The position numbers were made by a program, and so were the translations under genes. This document shows, piece after piece, positions 28,168 to 37,725 of a DNA stretch of 64,000 nucleotides. This DNA comes from Alkalicoccobacillus plakortidis (GTDB taxonomy: Bacteria > Bacillota > Bacilli > Bacillales > Bacillaceae_D): assembly GCF_023703085.1 (NCBI RefSeq), contig NZ_JAMQJY010000001.1:248001-312000 (forward strand), written 5' to 3'. A model generated the notes under the pieces. The model saw only the letters and a program-made list of their open reading frames with translations, did not search any database and was not told the DNA's origin. Within the stretch, counting starts at the first letter, position 1; each line of letters begins with the position of its first letter.

Positions 28168-28807
28168 ATATTGTGGGAATAAAAGCAGTGAGGATCTAGC
28201 TGTAACTACATCAAGTAAGGCTGATTATCTTGGATTTGTTTTTGTACCTGGAACAAAACGGTATGTAGAGCCAAAAAAGGTGAACACATGGCTTGAAAAA
28301 AACCGTATCAATCCCAAAAAACTGGTTGCATTGTTTGTTAATGAATCTCCCCATATGATAGAGGAAATATGTACACTATTACCTATTGATGTCATTCAAT
28401 GCCACGGCACTGAATCTCCTACATTTGTTACTAATATTAAACAAAAAACAGGAAAAGAAGTCTGGAAGGTGATTCATCATCATCCGGAGGCTATCAGTCA
28501 AATGCAAACATTTAATGGTATTGCTGATGGGTATATTGTTGATACAAAGGTAGCAGGTAGCTTGGGTGGAACGGGTCAAACGTTTGATTGGGAGCAGATT
28601 CCTGGTTATATTAAAGAAGGAAAAAGACAGTCCGTACCTGTTTTTATTGCAGGCGGCGTGGATGCTACTAATATTGCTAGACTAGCTTCTTATTCACCAG
28701 ATGGGATCGACCTATCAAGTGGAATTGAGGTAAATGGTCACAAGTCCCCAGAATCCATTAGAGAATTAGAGAAGGAGTTGTTAAGGCATGACCATACACT
28801 ATCCTGA
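28151..28807 (+). CDS. trpF: Phosphoribosylanthranilate isomerase
   Basis: Amadori rearrangement of PRA to CdRP. The start [19 protein letters not shown] matches the family opening (KxCGxxxxED), with the catalytic cysteine in YCGN. Later, [27 protein letters not shown] and [11 protein letters not shown] are typical. 218 residues from the ATG at 28151, which overlaps the end of trpC; GGGGAG lies just upstream. It overlaps trpB by 20 bases. Confidence 0.95.
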   Translation: MTPLLKYCGNKSSEDLAVTTSSKADYLGFVFVPGTKRYVEPKKVNTWLEKNRINPKKLVALFVNESPHMIEEICTLLPIDVIQCHGTESPTFVTNIKQKTGKEVWKVIHHHPEAISQMQTFNGIADGYIVDTKVAGSLGGTGQTFDWEQIPGYIKEGKRQSVPVFIAGGVDATNIARLASYSPDGIDLSSGIEVNGHKSPESIRELEKELLRHDHTLS

Positions 28808-29987
28808 TGCAAAAGGACGGTTCGCAGAGTTTGGCGGCAAATATGTGCCGGAAACATTAATGAGTGTCATTGAAGAATTAGAAGAGGCACTAGACGAGGC
28901 CATGAAGGATCAATCATTTATTGATGAATATCATGAGCATCTACGTGAATACGCAGGTCGTCCTACTGCTCTTTCCTATGCCAAAAATATAAGTGAACAA
29001 ATAGGCGGGGCTAAGATTTATTTGAAGCGAGAAGATCTACTTCATACGGGTGCGCACAAATTAAACAATGCGATGGGTCAAGCCCTGCTTGCAAAAAGAA
29101 TGGGTAAAACAAAAATTGTCGCTGAGACAGGTGCTGGACAACACGGTGTGGCCACAGCGACAATCGCTGCTCGTTTTGGATTAGAATGTAAGGTATTTAT
29201 GGGAACAGAGGACATTGAGCGCCAGTCTTTAAATGTGTTCAGAATGGAACTGCTTGGAGCAGAGGTTATTCCAGCTGAATCTGGAAGCAAAACGTTAAAA
29301 GATGCCACAAATGAAGCGATTCGTTATTGGGTAGCAAATGCTGAGGACACCTTCTATTTAATTGGTTCCGTTGTTGGTCCACATCCTTATCCGAAGATGG
29401 TCCGTGATTTCCAACGAATAATTGGTGACGAAGCAAAAGTCCAAATGCTTGCTGCGGAGGACCGTTTACCTAGTGAAATTATTGCTTGCGTAGGCGGAGG
29501 CAGTAATGCGATTGGTACCTTTTATCCGTATTTGAATGATGATGTGAAGCTGACAGGTGTAGAGGCAGCTGGATTGGGAGTTGATACAGATCAACATGCT
29601 GCAACGATTACAAAAGGTACACCAGGTGTGATTCACGGGTCCTTAACCTATCTAATCCAAGACGAGGCCGGACAGATTATTGAGCCTTATTCGATTTCAG
29701 CTGGCTTAGATTATCCTGGAGTAGGACCAGAGCACGCTCACCTCGCCAAAAGTGGCAGAGTTCAATACAAAGCAGTAACGGATGAACAAGCGTTAGATGC
29801 ACTAATACGCTTGTCAAAAGAAGAGGGAATCATTCCAGCCATTGAATCGGCGCATGCGTTAGCCATTGCATTTGAGCACGCTGCAGAGCGATCAAAAGAT
29901 GACATCATTCTAGTCTGCTTATCTGGTCGAGGGGATAAAGATGTGCATACAATTCGTAAGCATGTGGAAGGGAGGCAGACAACATGA
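28788..29987 (+). CDS. trpB: Tryptophan synthase beta chain
   Basis: PLP enzyme that condenses indole with serine. [19 protein letters not shown] holds the PLP lysine (HK near residue 91), [13 protein letters not shown] and [13 protein letters not shown] the phosphate-binding loops, and the C-terminus has LSGRGDKDV. 399 residues. The ATG overlaps trpF and its stop overlaps the trpA start (ATGA). Confidence 0.97.
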   Translation: MTIHYPDAKGRFAEFGGKYVPETLMSVIEELEEALDEAMKDQSFIDEYHEHLREYAGRPTALSYAKNISEQIGGAKIYLKREDLLHTGAHKLNNAMGQALLAKRMGKTKIVAETGAGQHGVATATIAARFGLECKVFMGTEDIERQSLNVFRMELLGAEVIPAESGSKTLKDATNEAIRYWVANAEDTFYLIGSVVGPHPYPKMVRDFQRIIGDEAKVQMLAAEDRLPSEIIACVGGGSNAIGTFYPYLNDDVKLTGVEAAGLGVDTDQHAATITKGTPGVIHGSLTYLIQDEAGQIIEPYSISAGLDYPGVGPEHAHLAKSGRVQYKAVTDEQALDALIRLSKEEGIIPAIESAHALAIAFEHAAERSKDDIILVCLSGRGDKDVHTIRKHVEGRQTT

Positions 29988-30788
29988 GTAGTAAACGACT
30001 AGAGGCTACATTAAAACAAGAGTCAAACTTATTTATACCATTTATAACGGCAGGTGACCCAACTGCTGAAGCGACCGTTGATATCGCACTGACATTGCAG
30101 GAGGCAGGTGCTTCTATTCTAGAGTTAGGTATCCCATACTCAGACCCTCTAGCAGATGGACCAACGATTCAAGCGGCTTCAAAACGCGCATTAAAAAACG
30201 GCATGTCTCTTTCTGCTGCTCTTCAATTGGTACCGGTGATGCGAGAGCGTGGGTTAACGATCCCGGTTATCATATTTACATATGTCAATCCACTGCTGCA
30301 ATACGGTGTAAAGCGATTTACTGAAGAAGCTGCTGCTCTTGGTATAGACGGAATATTAGTGCCTGACCTTCCTTTTGAAGAGAGTGATGAACTCAGTAAC
30401 TACTGTGAAAAGGAGAATCTAGCTCTAATATCGCTTGTTGCACCAACTTCAAACGAAAGAATCAAAAAAATTGCTAGCCGTGCCCAAGGCTTTTTATATT
30501 GTGTCTCCTCACTTGGAGTAACTGGGGCAAGGAAAGATCTTGATCCAAGAATTGAAGAGTTTTTAAAAACGGTAAGAGGGTCTAGCCACGTGCCTATTGC
30601 TGTTGGCTTTGGCATCTCAACCTCAGCTCAAGTGCAAACGATCCAAGGATTAGCTGATGGAGTTGTTGTTGGGAGTGCCCTTGTCCAAGCAAATAGGTGA
30701 GCTAGAGCAAAGTTTAAAAAACGCCGATGAAAAAGAGTTAGCGCTTCAACGCATTAAATCATTTGTCAAAGCATTGATTTCAGAGTAA
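29984..30788 (+). CDS. trpA: Tryptophan synthase alpha chain (frameshifted near the end)
   Basis: Splits indole-3-glycerol phosphate to indole, passing it to TrpB. Signatures: [32 protein letters not shown] (catalytic Glu/Asp) and GVTGARKDL. The frame breaks at CCAAGC (30685-30690). Reading CCAGC gives [19 protein letters not shown] and continues to the TAA at 30786-30788, about 267 residues, as in B. subtilis. Without the correction the last helices would be lost. Confidence 0.94.
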
Positions 30789-30829
30789 CATAGTCTAGGA
30801 AGTAACTTAGACTATAAAGAGGTGCAATT

Positions 30830-31939
30830 ATGCAGGCGAAACCGCAACTTTATGGACTTCCCGCTTACAAACCGGGTAAGCCAATTAGCGAAGTCAAAAA
30901 GGAATTAGGATTAGACAAAGTGATCAAACTTGCATCAAATGAAAATCCATACGGATCATCTGAAAAGGCGAAACAGGCTGTCATTGATGCCGTGATGGAT
31001 TCAGCTATTTATCCAGATGGTTATTCTAGCGTACTCAGACATAAAGTTGCTGACCATTTAGGTGTGAAAGAAGAGCAACTTATTTTTGGAAATGGAACGG
31101 ATGAAGTGATTCAATTTCTTTGTCGTGCTTTTTTATCCCCAACGGATAATACGGTTATGGCAGACCCAACGTTTTCACAATATAAGCTAAATGCTGCCAT
31201 TGAAGGTGCTGAAATTCGTGAAGTACCTTTAACAGAAGCAGGAGACCATAATTTAGATGAAATGCTTAATCAAATTGATGAGCACACAAAAATTGTTTGG
31301 GTATGTAACCCGAATAATCCATCTGGAAACTACATTGGAAAAGAAGCATTTATGCGCTTTTTAAGTCAGGTACCAGAACATGTCATTGTTGCAAGTGATG
31401 AAGCGTATATTGAGTACACAATTGCAGAGGACTATCCTGATACCATTTCGTTATTAAATCAATATAAAAACCTAGTGATTCTTCGTACTTTTTCTAAGGC
31501 GTATGGACTTGCGTCTCTTCGAATTGGATATGGAGTGGCGGGAAGTGAGCTTATTCAAGTCATGGAGCCTCTTCGTCCAGCCTTTAATACAACGGCCTAT
31601 GCACACGCTGCTGCGGTTGCAGCAATTGATGATCAGGAATTTGTCCAAAAATCATCAAGAAAAAATCGTGAGGAATTAGAGAAATTTGAAGCGTTTTGTA
31701 AAGAACATGATCTTTTCTATTATCCATCTCAAACAAACTTTATTTTAATTGATTTTGGTATACCTGGAGATGAGATCTTTACTTACCTGCTATCAAAGGG
31801 CTATATTACTCGATCTGGGCAAGCACTTGGGTTCCCAACGTGTATTCGAATTTCAATAGGCTCAGAGGAGGAGAACAAAGGGGTCATTCAAGCAATGCAA
31901 AACCTGCTAGATGAGCGTACCCCGGGTACTAAATCATAG
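30830..31939 (+). CDS. hisC: Histidinol-phosphate / aromatic aminotransferase
   Basis: PLP-dependent fold type I aminotransferase. In Bacillus the hisC inside the trp supraoperon serves both histidine and aromatic amino acid synthesis. Signatures: KLASNENPYGSS (residues 29-40), NPNNPSGNY, and RTFSKAYGLASLRIGY with the PLP lysine. 369 residues. An AGAGGTG ribosome site precedes the ATG. It follows trpA by 41 bases and precedes tyrA. Confidence 0.94.
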   Translation: MQAKPQLYGLPAYKPGKPISEVKKELGLDKVIKLASNENPYGSSEKAKQAVIDAVMDSAIYPDGYSSVLRHKVADHLGVKEEQLIFGNGTDEVIQFLCRAFLSPTDNTVMADPTFSQYKLNAAIEGAEIREVPLTEAGDHNLDEMLNQIDEHTKIVWVCNPNNPSGNYIGKEAFMRFLSQVPEHVIVASDEAYIEYTIAEDYPDTISLLNQYKNLVILRTFSKAYGLASLRIGYGVAGSELIQVMEPLRPAFNTTAYAHAAAVAAIDDQEFVQKSSRKNREELEKFEAFCKEHDLFYYPSQTNFILIDFGIPGDEIFTYLLSKGYITRSGQALGFPTCIRISIGSEEENKGVIQAMQNLLDERTPGTKS

Positions 31940-31965
31940 GAACAAAGAGTGTTGGAGTGAACAGG

Positions 31966-33059
31966 ATGAAACGAGAAGTATTAATGATTGGGCTAGGATT
32001 AATTGGCGGCTCAATTGCATTAGGCATTCGAAAAGAACATGATGTAAAAATGGTTGGATTTGATATAAATGAAGAACAGGTCAGAATGGCTATTTCATTA
32101 GGAATTGTAGACGAGAGGGCGGAGTCATTAGAAAAAGCGGTTAGCTCTGCTGATTTAATTGTGCTAGCCGTTCCGGTTGCAGCATCTGAGCGTCTAATTT
32201 CTGAGATGAATACTTTTTCATTTAAATCTGGTGCCATTATGACTGATGTCGGCAGTACAAAGCTAACAATCTGTAATAAAGCTAAGGAATTAAGTAATAA
32301 AATAGCATTTGTCGGTGGACATCCAATGGCAGGTTCACATAAAAGTGGAGTAAGTGCAGCGAAGGTTCATTTATTTGAGAATGCTTTTTATGTATTTACC
32401 CCCGATGCTGATACAGTGTCATCAGTGATGTCTACATTAAAAGATTGGTTAAAGGGTACAAAAGCAAATTTCATCGAGATGAGCCCAAAGGAACATGATG
32501 AAATTACAGGAGCGATAAGTCATTTTCCTCACATTATAGCAGCCAGTCTTGTTCATCATGTGGAATCTGAAGAGAATCGTGATACCAATGTAACAAGACT
32601 TGCTGCAGGTGGTTTCCGTGATATCACACGGATTGCCTCATCAAGCCCTGAGATGTGGCGGGATATCTTGCTACTTAATCAATCAAGTTTGCTTAGATTA
32701 TTAGATAGCTGGACAACGAAATGCAACAAGTTAGAACGTTATTAGAAACAAAAGACAGTGATGGCATTTTTCAATATTTCAAGCAAGCTAAAGACTTTCG
32801 TGAAAAACTACCAGAACGAAAAAAGGGTGCAATCCCTGCTTTTTACGATTTATTTGTTGATGTTCCTGACCATCCTGGGGCAATCTCAGATGTTACCGGA
32901 ATCTTGGCCGAAGCGGAAATTAGCTTAACAAACATCAGAATTCTCGAAACACGTGAGGACATTATGGGTGTGCTTCGTTTAAGCTTCCGCTCAGAAGAAG
33001 ATCGCGAACAAGCAAAATATCAACTAAGTCTGCATACATTTGAAAGTTATACCTTGTAA
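31966..33059 (+). CDS. tyrA: Prephenate dehydrogenase with ACT domain (frameshifted)
   Basis: Oxidatively decarboxylates prephenate to 4-hydroxyphenylpyruvate for tyrosine. The NAD-binding GLGLIGGSIALG is at residues 9-20, and VGGHPMAGSHKSG and ISHFPHIIAASL are family marks; the last 75 residues are an ACT domain (FVDVPDHPGAISDVTGILAEA) for feedback control. The frame breaks near ACAACG (32713-32718): one missing A (ACAAACG) gives SWTNEMQQVRTLLETKDS and about 364 residues. I choose the ATG at 31966 over the GTG at 31957, which overlaps the TTGGAG site. EPSP synthase, which follows tyrA in B. subtilis, is absent. Confidence 0.92.
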
Positions 33060-33106
33060 GAATAAGGCGCGCATAAGTATATAAATTTATCTGAATTAGC
33101 TTGGAC

Positions 33107-33186
33107 AGAAGTGTTTTAGCTATCAAAAAAATGAACCATAATGACGTGAGAAACATCATTATGGTTCATTTTTTGTCTATTAAAAG
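33107..33186. repeat. Palindromic terminator-like repeat, copy 2
   Basis: A perfect 14-bp stem, ATGAACCATAATGA (33131-33144) with TCATTATGGTTCAT (33156-33169), is followed by a T run. The left flank GTTTTAGCTATCAA and the right flank TTTTTTGTCTAT are shared with copy 3. The outer TTTTA/TAAAA segments also pair. It terminates the aromatic operon. Confidence 0.8.
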
Positions 33187-33429
33187 TCGCTTGATTAAGA
33201 CTTTACTATATAAAAGTTTTTTTATAATTTAATGATCTTTTCCACCGCGTTTGAAATTCGAAGAGAACATTTTCAGATTTTCTTGATCACAACTTAACAT
33301 CAATTAGGTAGGGTAGAATTACATTTGAAAATTGCATGTCATTGAGGTTTTTAATCATGGAGAAACTATCCAGTATGTTAATGTGAATTTCGTTGTTCTG
33401 ATTTCAAATAGTCACACTCTTTTTCGAAC
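33187..33429. other. Gene-free AT-rich spacer
   Basis: Between the repeat and the small RNA I see no gene with a ribosome site on either strand. Short open frames here have no initiation signals. Confidence 0.4.
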
Positions 33430-33531
33430 AAAAAAAACCTGCAACCCAAAGCGTAAACGCTTTCAATTACAGGATCAGCTAATTGCTGAATTCAATAGTA
33501 TGGATAGGAGTGGAGAGAAACCATACGCTTA
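33430..33531 (-). ncRNA. Candidate CcpA-regulated small RNA
   Basis: On the minus strand a consensus promoter (33565-33538) would start a transcript near 33531 that ends in a strong terminator. Three stem-loops can be drawn in order. First, GUAUGG/CCAUAC (33526-33521 with 33503-33498) closes a 17-base pyrimidine loop UUUCUCUCCACUCCUAU, which is complementary to GGAG-type ribosome sites. Second, UCAGC/GCUGA (33489-33485 with 33479-33475). Third, the terminator: CCTGTAA with TTGCAGG and inner AAAGCG/CGCTTT (33473-33438), followed by eight T (33437-33430). No open frame with a ribosome site is present. About 100 nt. The function is inferred only: a trans-acting RNA repressed by good carbon sources. 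Confidence 0.65.
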
Positions 33532-33537
33532 ATATTT

Positions 33538-33565
33538 ATTATATAGAAAACGCTTTCATTGTCAA
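33538..33565 (-). promoter_or_regulatory. Sigma-A promoter of the small RNA
   Basis: Reading the minus strand: TTGACA (33565-33560), 16 bases, TATAAT (33543-33538). Both hexamers are perfect consensus. Confidence 0.75.
33545..33558 (-). promoter_or_regulatory. CcpA cre site inside the small-RNA promoter
   Basis: On the minus strand TGAAAGCGTTTTCT matches the CcpA consensus TGWAARCGYTWNCW at every position. It fills the spacer between -35 and -10, the placement expected for repression. Confidence 0.7.
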
Positions 33566-33664
33566 CACATCTAGAAAAAATAATAGAGATTTTTTTGTTC
33601 TTAGCTTCTTATCAACAGCATAGCTTGTCTTAATAAGATCTTCAACACTTGGGGAGGACTGCTA

Positions 33665-34616
33665 ATGTATTTGTTGAATGAAGCGTTACGAATCAAACAA
33701 CAGCAAGTATCTCGTCAATCGTATGTCATTGCAGATGGAAAAATCGCGTATATAAAAGAACGAATGCCGTATTGGAAAAAATGGCGAGTAGATTTACGTA
33801 ACCTTGTGCTCGCACCTGCAAAGATTGGAATGGACGAGCAGTTTCTAGAAGTAGAAACAACAGAAGAGAGGAACAATCTTGAGCGTTCGTGGATCAAACA
33901 AGGCGTAACAACACTTGCTGTATCACAACAAATTAAAAGCGAAAGAAGTCTTCCTACAGCTTACAAAAATGCATGCTTAAAAATGGAGCAATGCTCACTT
34001 GATTATGTCATTGGCATTACAATACCCTTTCGCTTACTTAACCCCTCACTGCTTCATCAATGTCGTAGGCTTCAGATTCCGTTTATTCAAGTAGAAATGA
34101 ATGTAGATGCTTTGTTAGACGGCGTGCCATGGACTCGGTTGGCAGATGCACTCCTAACCTATCCATCTATGTTAATTCCTAAAATCAAGGATCTCACTAA
34201 TCAAAAATCAAGCGTTGAATTATCATGGATAAGACATTGTGAGCTAGTTGGTATTTCAAGTGTCACTCCTACGTTGATTTGGACAAAGGAGCACGCACAA
34301 AAAAGCGGACTTTATCCCGAAAAAGGAGAATTATTAGTTGGTAGTGATGCAGATTATCTTTTGTACCACCAACGTATGAACCACTACATGACTAGGCAAG
34401 CACGAATGGTTGCGACAAGCGGCAATCTTGATTATGATAAGGATGAACCAAGCTGTTGTTTTTCAAAGAGGACAACTTTTAAAAGCAAACGATACGTATT
34501 TCCTTAACAAACAAGGAAATCAAATTCATGTTAAAAAACCAAAACGTTTATTTTCGATGGAGTTTGCACCAAAACAACAGCTTCCATTATTTGATTCGAT
34601 TAGTGGATCTTACTGA
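33665..34616 (+). CDS. Degenerate amidohydrolase/dihydroorotase-like protein (frameshifted in this sequence)
   Basis: I do not know this gene's function. The architecture is that of an amidohydrolase: an N-terminal beta segment (YVIADGKIAYI), a segment LVLAPAKIGMDEQF aligned with the usual 'PGxxDxHxH' entrance but lacking both histidines, and near the C-terminus SGLYPEKGELLVGSDADYLLY, very like the dihydroorotase end. It is short (about 316 residues) and shows no HxH metal site, so it is probably not a working metal hydrolase of this class. The frame breaks at CCAAGC (34448-34453); reading CCAGC gives DKDEPAVVFQRGQLLKAND. A GGGGAGG site precedes the ATG. It occupies the place where B. subtilis has EPSP synthase, between tyrA and ypiA. 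Confidence 0.7.
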
Positions 34617-34636
34617 ACGGAGGATATGAATACAAG

Positions 34637-35887
34637 ATGACATTAATTGAGGAAGCGATTCAGGCAATTGAAGCAGGACAAACGGAAGATGGGTTAAAAA
34701 AGCTAGAGCGAGCAAGTCATACAGATGATCATGAAGAGAAATTTACGGTCGTTGAGTTATTTTATGAGCTTGGTCATACTAAACGGGCACAAGCCTTATT
34801 AGATGAATTATTAGTTTTATATCCAGATGAAGGAAGCTTATCGGTTTTTTCAGCGGAGATGATGATTGATGATGAGAGGGAAGATGAAGCGATTGAGCTT
34901 CTGTTAGATATTCCTTCCTCTGATGAGGCCTTTTTGCAGGCACAAATTCTTTTAGCTGACTTATATCAAATGCAATCGCTTGATGAAGTGGCAGAGCAAA
35001 AGCTACTTGCAGCAAGTGAACATGCACCTGATGAGGTCATCATCACTTACGGTTTGGGAGAATTTTATTTAGATAGAGGCGATTATTCCAAAAGCATTCC
35101 TTATCTTAAAAAAGCCGTTTATCAAAAAGATGAGCTAAAGGGAGTACCTGTTGATTTAAAGCTAGCGGAAGCCTATAGTGCAACCGGAGAATTTGAAGAA
35201 GCCTTGCAGTATTATCAAAAAGGAATGGAAGATTCAATGACTCCAGATGCCTTATTCGGCTTTGGGTTTACAGCCTATCAAGCTGGAGACATGACGGTTG
35301 CAATAGAACAATTAGAAGCGCTAAAATCGCTTGATTCTGATTATACAAGTCTGTATCCGTATTTGGCTAAAGCATACGAGACTGACAACCGTTTGCAAGA
35401 AGCTTTAGAAGTGTTAAAAGACGGGATGTCTGCAGATGAATTTAATGATCAGCTTCATTTACTTGCAGGAAAAATAAGCTTTAAACAACAGGATCCCGAG
35501 CAAGGCGAAACACATCTTCGTCAAGCATTGGCTCTAAATCCTTCAAATATGGAAGCCCTACAAACATTGGCTGCTTATTTGCGCCATGAAGAGCAAATAG
35601 ATGAGCTTCTAGAACTATGCACACATGCAAGGTCTTATGGTGAAGCAGATGCAATGTTGGATTGGTATGAAGCATTTGCATTACGGTCATTAGATGAATA
35701 TGAAAAAGCTTATCCACTTTATGAAGAGGCACTTGCTGCATTTGCTGAAGACGCTGATTTCCTTGAAGAGTATGCGCATTTTCTAATGGAGTATGGTCAA
35801 AGGGAAAAGGCGGTCGAATTTTTCAGAAAGCTTGTTCAATTAAAACCCGACAGAATGGATATCATCGAACTACTTGAGGAATTCTAA
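34637..35887 (+). CDS. ypiA: TPR-repeat protein YpiA
   Basis: A 416-residue acidic protein made of tandem tetratricopeptide repeats from the N-terminus to the end (examples: VELFYELGHTKRAQALLDEL, YGLGEFYLDRGDYSKSIPYL, LAEAYSATGEFEEALQYY, LAAYLRHEEQIDELLELC). No signal peptide or membrane segment, so cytosolic. The family is a protein-interaction scaffold of unknown partner in Bacillaceae. Its place before ypiB, ypiF and qcrABC fits YpiA. An ACGGAGG ribosome site precedes the ATG. Confidence 0.85.
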   Translation: MTLIEEAIQAIEAGQTEDGLKKLERASHTDDHEEKFTVVELFYELGHTKRAQALLDELLVLYPDEGSLSVFSAEMMIDDEREDEAIELLLDIPSSDEAFLQAQILLADLYQMQSLDEVAEQKLLAASEHAPDEVIITYGLGEFYLDRGDYSKSIPYLKKAVYQKDELKGVPVDLKLAEAYSATGEFEEALQYYQKGMEDSMTPDALFGFGFTAYQAGDMTVAIEQLEALKSLDSDYTSLYPYLAKAYETDNRLQEALEVLKDGMSADEFNDQLHLLAGKISFKQQDPEQGETHLRQALALNPSNMEALQTLAAYLRHEEQIDELLELCTHARSYGEADAMLDWYEAFALRSLDEYEKAYPLYEEALAAFAEDADFLEEYAHFLMEYGQREKAVEFFRKLVQLKPDRMDIIELLEEF

Positions 35888-36003
35888 ATAAATCAAGCAA
35901 AAAAAAGGAATTCTATGCTCGGCAGAGAATGTAGTACTATCTAGATGATGTTTCTATGTGAAAATGATGAGGAATCTGATCAATCATTAAAGGAGGGTGC
36001 GGA

Positions 36004-36560
36004 ATGGGTAATACAATTCCAGTTGTTGAAAAGAAGGATTTTCTAAAAAGCTTCTTAAAACAGTATGAGCTTAAGCGACGTGAATGCGCCTGGCTGTTAA
36101 ACTACCTGATGAGTGATGATAACTTAATGGAGAAAGTTCATTTTATTGAACAAGCTGAACAAACACCTAAGTCTCTTGTTATTTCTGCTCAAGGCGTGAG
36201 CACCATTCCATTTTCATTTAGGAAACACCAGCATGTCACTACAGATGCTGAAAAAGCATTTCACGATATTCGCTTAAATCAAACAGAAGAGATCTACATT
36301 GAGCTTCATTTTAATGGGGCTAAATCATACTCCCTTTATTTAGCTGTATTAGAGGACAACCCTTATTTGCCAGAAAATCAAAAGCGAGCGGAAGTCATCG
36401 AGAATGAGGCTGAAAGATTGCTCTCTCATTCGTTGTATATGTTTACTCGAAACGGCTTTTAGAGCTAATTGACTCGGCATTAGATACAAGAAACCAAGCT
36501 TTATTTGAGAAATACACAGAAGAGCTGCGTGTATTAGATAACCGACAGCATGCTACGTAG
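36004..36560 (+). CDS. ypiB: UPF0302 protein YpiB (frameshifted)
   Basis: A conserved cytosolic Bacillaceae protein of unknown role. The sequence begins MGNTIPVVEKKDFLKSFLKQYELKRRECAWLLNYLMSDD, typical of the family. The frame breaks near CGAAACGG (36448-36455): one added A gives YMFTRKRLLELIDSALDTRNQALFEKYTEEL, ending at the TAG at 36558-36560 (about 185 residues, close to the B. subtilis length of 179). It sits in the ypiA-ypiB-ypiF-qcr order and has a strong AGGAGGG ribosome site. A terminator overlaps its stop codon. Confidence 0.85.
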
Positions 36561-36592
36561 GAGGCTCTTACAGGAGCCTTCTATTTTTTTTA
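36559..36592 (+). terminator. Terminator after ypiB
   Basis: AGGAGGCTC (36559-36567) pairs with GAGCCTTCT (36574-36582, one G-T pair) and is followed by A and a long T run. Confidence 0.8.
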
Positions 36593-36614
36593 CATATAAA
36601 GGAGCGGGTGCAGC

Positions 36615-37070
36615 ATGAAATGGACAACAAAGGATATAGATACGTTTCAACGTGAAAAAGAATACGTGGATACCGTTTTAATTCCACTATTACCACTTTC
36701 TTTTCAAAAAAACTTATCTAAAGCCGTAACTGCTGGAGAATATTCTGAGGCAATTTGTGAGGAGTTAGAACGAGTATATCAAGGCAGATTAATCTTAAGT
36801 CTTCCATTCACTTATCAATCAAGTGAATCATATGAAGGACATGTACAACAGCTTCAGTCCTGGATTGAATCGTGGAAAGAAGAAGGGGTTAAACACGTTG
36901 TTCTACTGACTAGTGATAGTGCATGGAGAGAGTTGGACCAAAAATTAAATGGTGTAATGATTTGGGTTCCGGCAATTAATTTACATTCTTTGAATCATAA
37001 AGATCGAGCAAATATGTGCTCAGAAATTGCTAAAGATCTTTCCTCAATTTTTACAAAAGAATGGTCATAA
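36615..37070 (+). CDS. ypiF: DUF2487 protein YpiF
   Basis: A 151-residue soluble protein (MKWTTKDIDTFQREKEYVDTVLIPLLPLSF...) with no enzyme motif that I recognise; size and place directly before qcrA match YpiF (DUF2487). The AAAGGAGCGGG ribosome site is good. Function unknown; its conserved neighbourhood with the cytochrome bc complex suggests, but does not show, a link to that complex. Confidence 0.75.
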   Translation: MKWTTKDIDTFQREKEYVDTVLIPLLPLSFQKNLSKAVTAGEYSEAICEELERVYQGRLILSLPFTYQSSESYEGHVQQLQSWIESWKEEGVKHVVLLTSDSAWRELDQKLNGVMIWVPAINLHSLNHKDRANMCSEIAKDLSSIFTKEWS

Positions 37071-37116
37071 AGTCGAATTTACATGAAAACGGATCCAATC
37101 CTCTCGTGAAGAGATA

Positions 37117-37145
37117 TTGCGCTATGAAACCGGTTGTAGTATCAT
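37117..37145 (+). promoter_or_regulatory. Candidate sigma-A promoter of qcrABC
   Basis: TTGCGC (37117-37122), 17 bases, TATCAT (37140-37145), 73 bases before the qcrA start. Confidence 0.4.
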
Positions 37146-37218
37146 TACATTGTCCTAGTTTTATTTAGTTTTATTGTCCAATGATTGGGCTTACAATCTG
37201 TTGGTAGGAGGGAGAACC

Positions 37219-37710
37219 GTGAGCGAGAAAGAGCATAAAGTGTCACGACGACAATTTTTGACGTATACGCTTACAGGTGTTGGTGGATTTATGGCGGCAG
37301 GAATGCTAATGCCAATGGCAAGATTTGCCCTTGATCCGGCGTTAAAAGCAAGTGCACAATCAGACATGCATTATGTGTGTGATCTGGATGACTTGACTGA
37401 TGAACCGCAACGATTTGTTTTTTCGTATGATCAAGTAGACGCCTGGTATGAGTCAGAAGTGCAACACGAAGCGTACATATTCAGACAAGGTGATGATGTT
37501 ATTGCCTTATCCTCTTCCTGTACACATTTAGGCTGTACCGTAGCTTATCAGGAAGATCAAGGAGAATTTGCGTGCCCATGTCATGGTGGAAGATTTGAGA
37601 AGGACGGTAAAAACGTACCGAACTTACCTCCACAAAGACCTCTGGATCGTTATGAAGTGTTAGTTGAGGATGGACGAGTATCAGTAGGACAAGTGAATCA
37701 GCAAACTTAG
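37219..37710 (+). CDS. qcrA: Menaquinol:cytochrome c reductase Rieske iron-sulfur subunit
   Basis: The Rieske subunit of the bc complex; accepts electrons from menaquinol at the outer face of the membrane. A twin-arginine signal/anchor (SRRQFLTYTLTGVGGFMAAG) lies at residues 8-27. The [2Fe-2S] ligand motifs are CTHLGC (about residues 97-102) and CPCHGG. I place the start at the GTG at 37219 behind TAGGAGGGAG; 163 residues. qcrB follows 15 bases on. Confidence 0.95.
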   Translation: MSEKEHKVSRRQFLTYTLTGVGGFMAAGMLMPMARFALDPALKASAQSDMHYVCDLDDLTDEPQRFVFSYDQVDAWYESEVQHEAYIFRQGDDVIALSSSCTHLGCTVAYQEDQGEFACPCHGGRFEKDGKNVPNLPPQRPLDRYEVLVEDGRVSVGQVNQQT

Positions 37711-37725
37711 TGGGAGGCGTAGTAG

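Noticed and set aside
33452..33465. Second cre-like site (TGAAAGCGTTTACG on the minus strand)
   Set aside because: It is the inner stem of the small-RNA terminator, mismatches the consensus at the last base and is not at a promoter.
33332..33532. Plus-strand 66-residue open frame upstream of the amidohydrolase-like gene
   Set aside because: No ribosome site, low-complexity composition, and it runs antisense through the terminator and hairpins of the small RNA.
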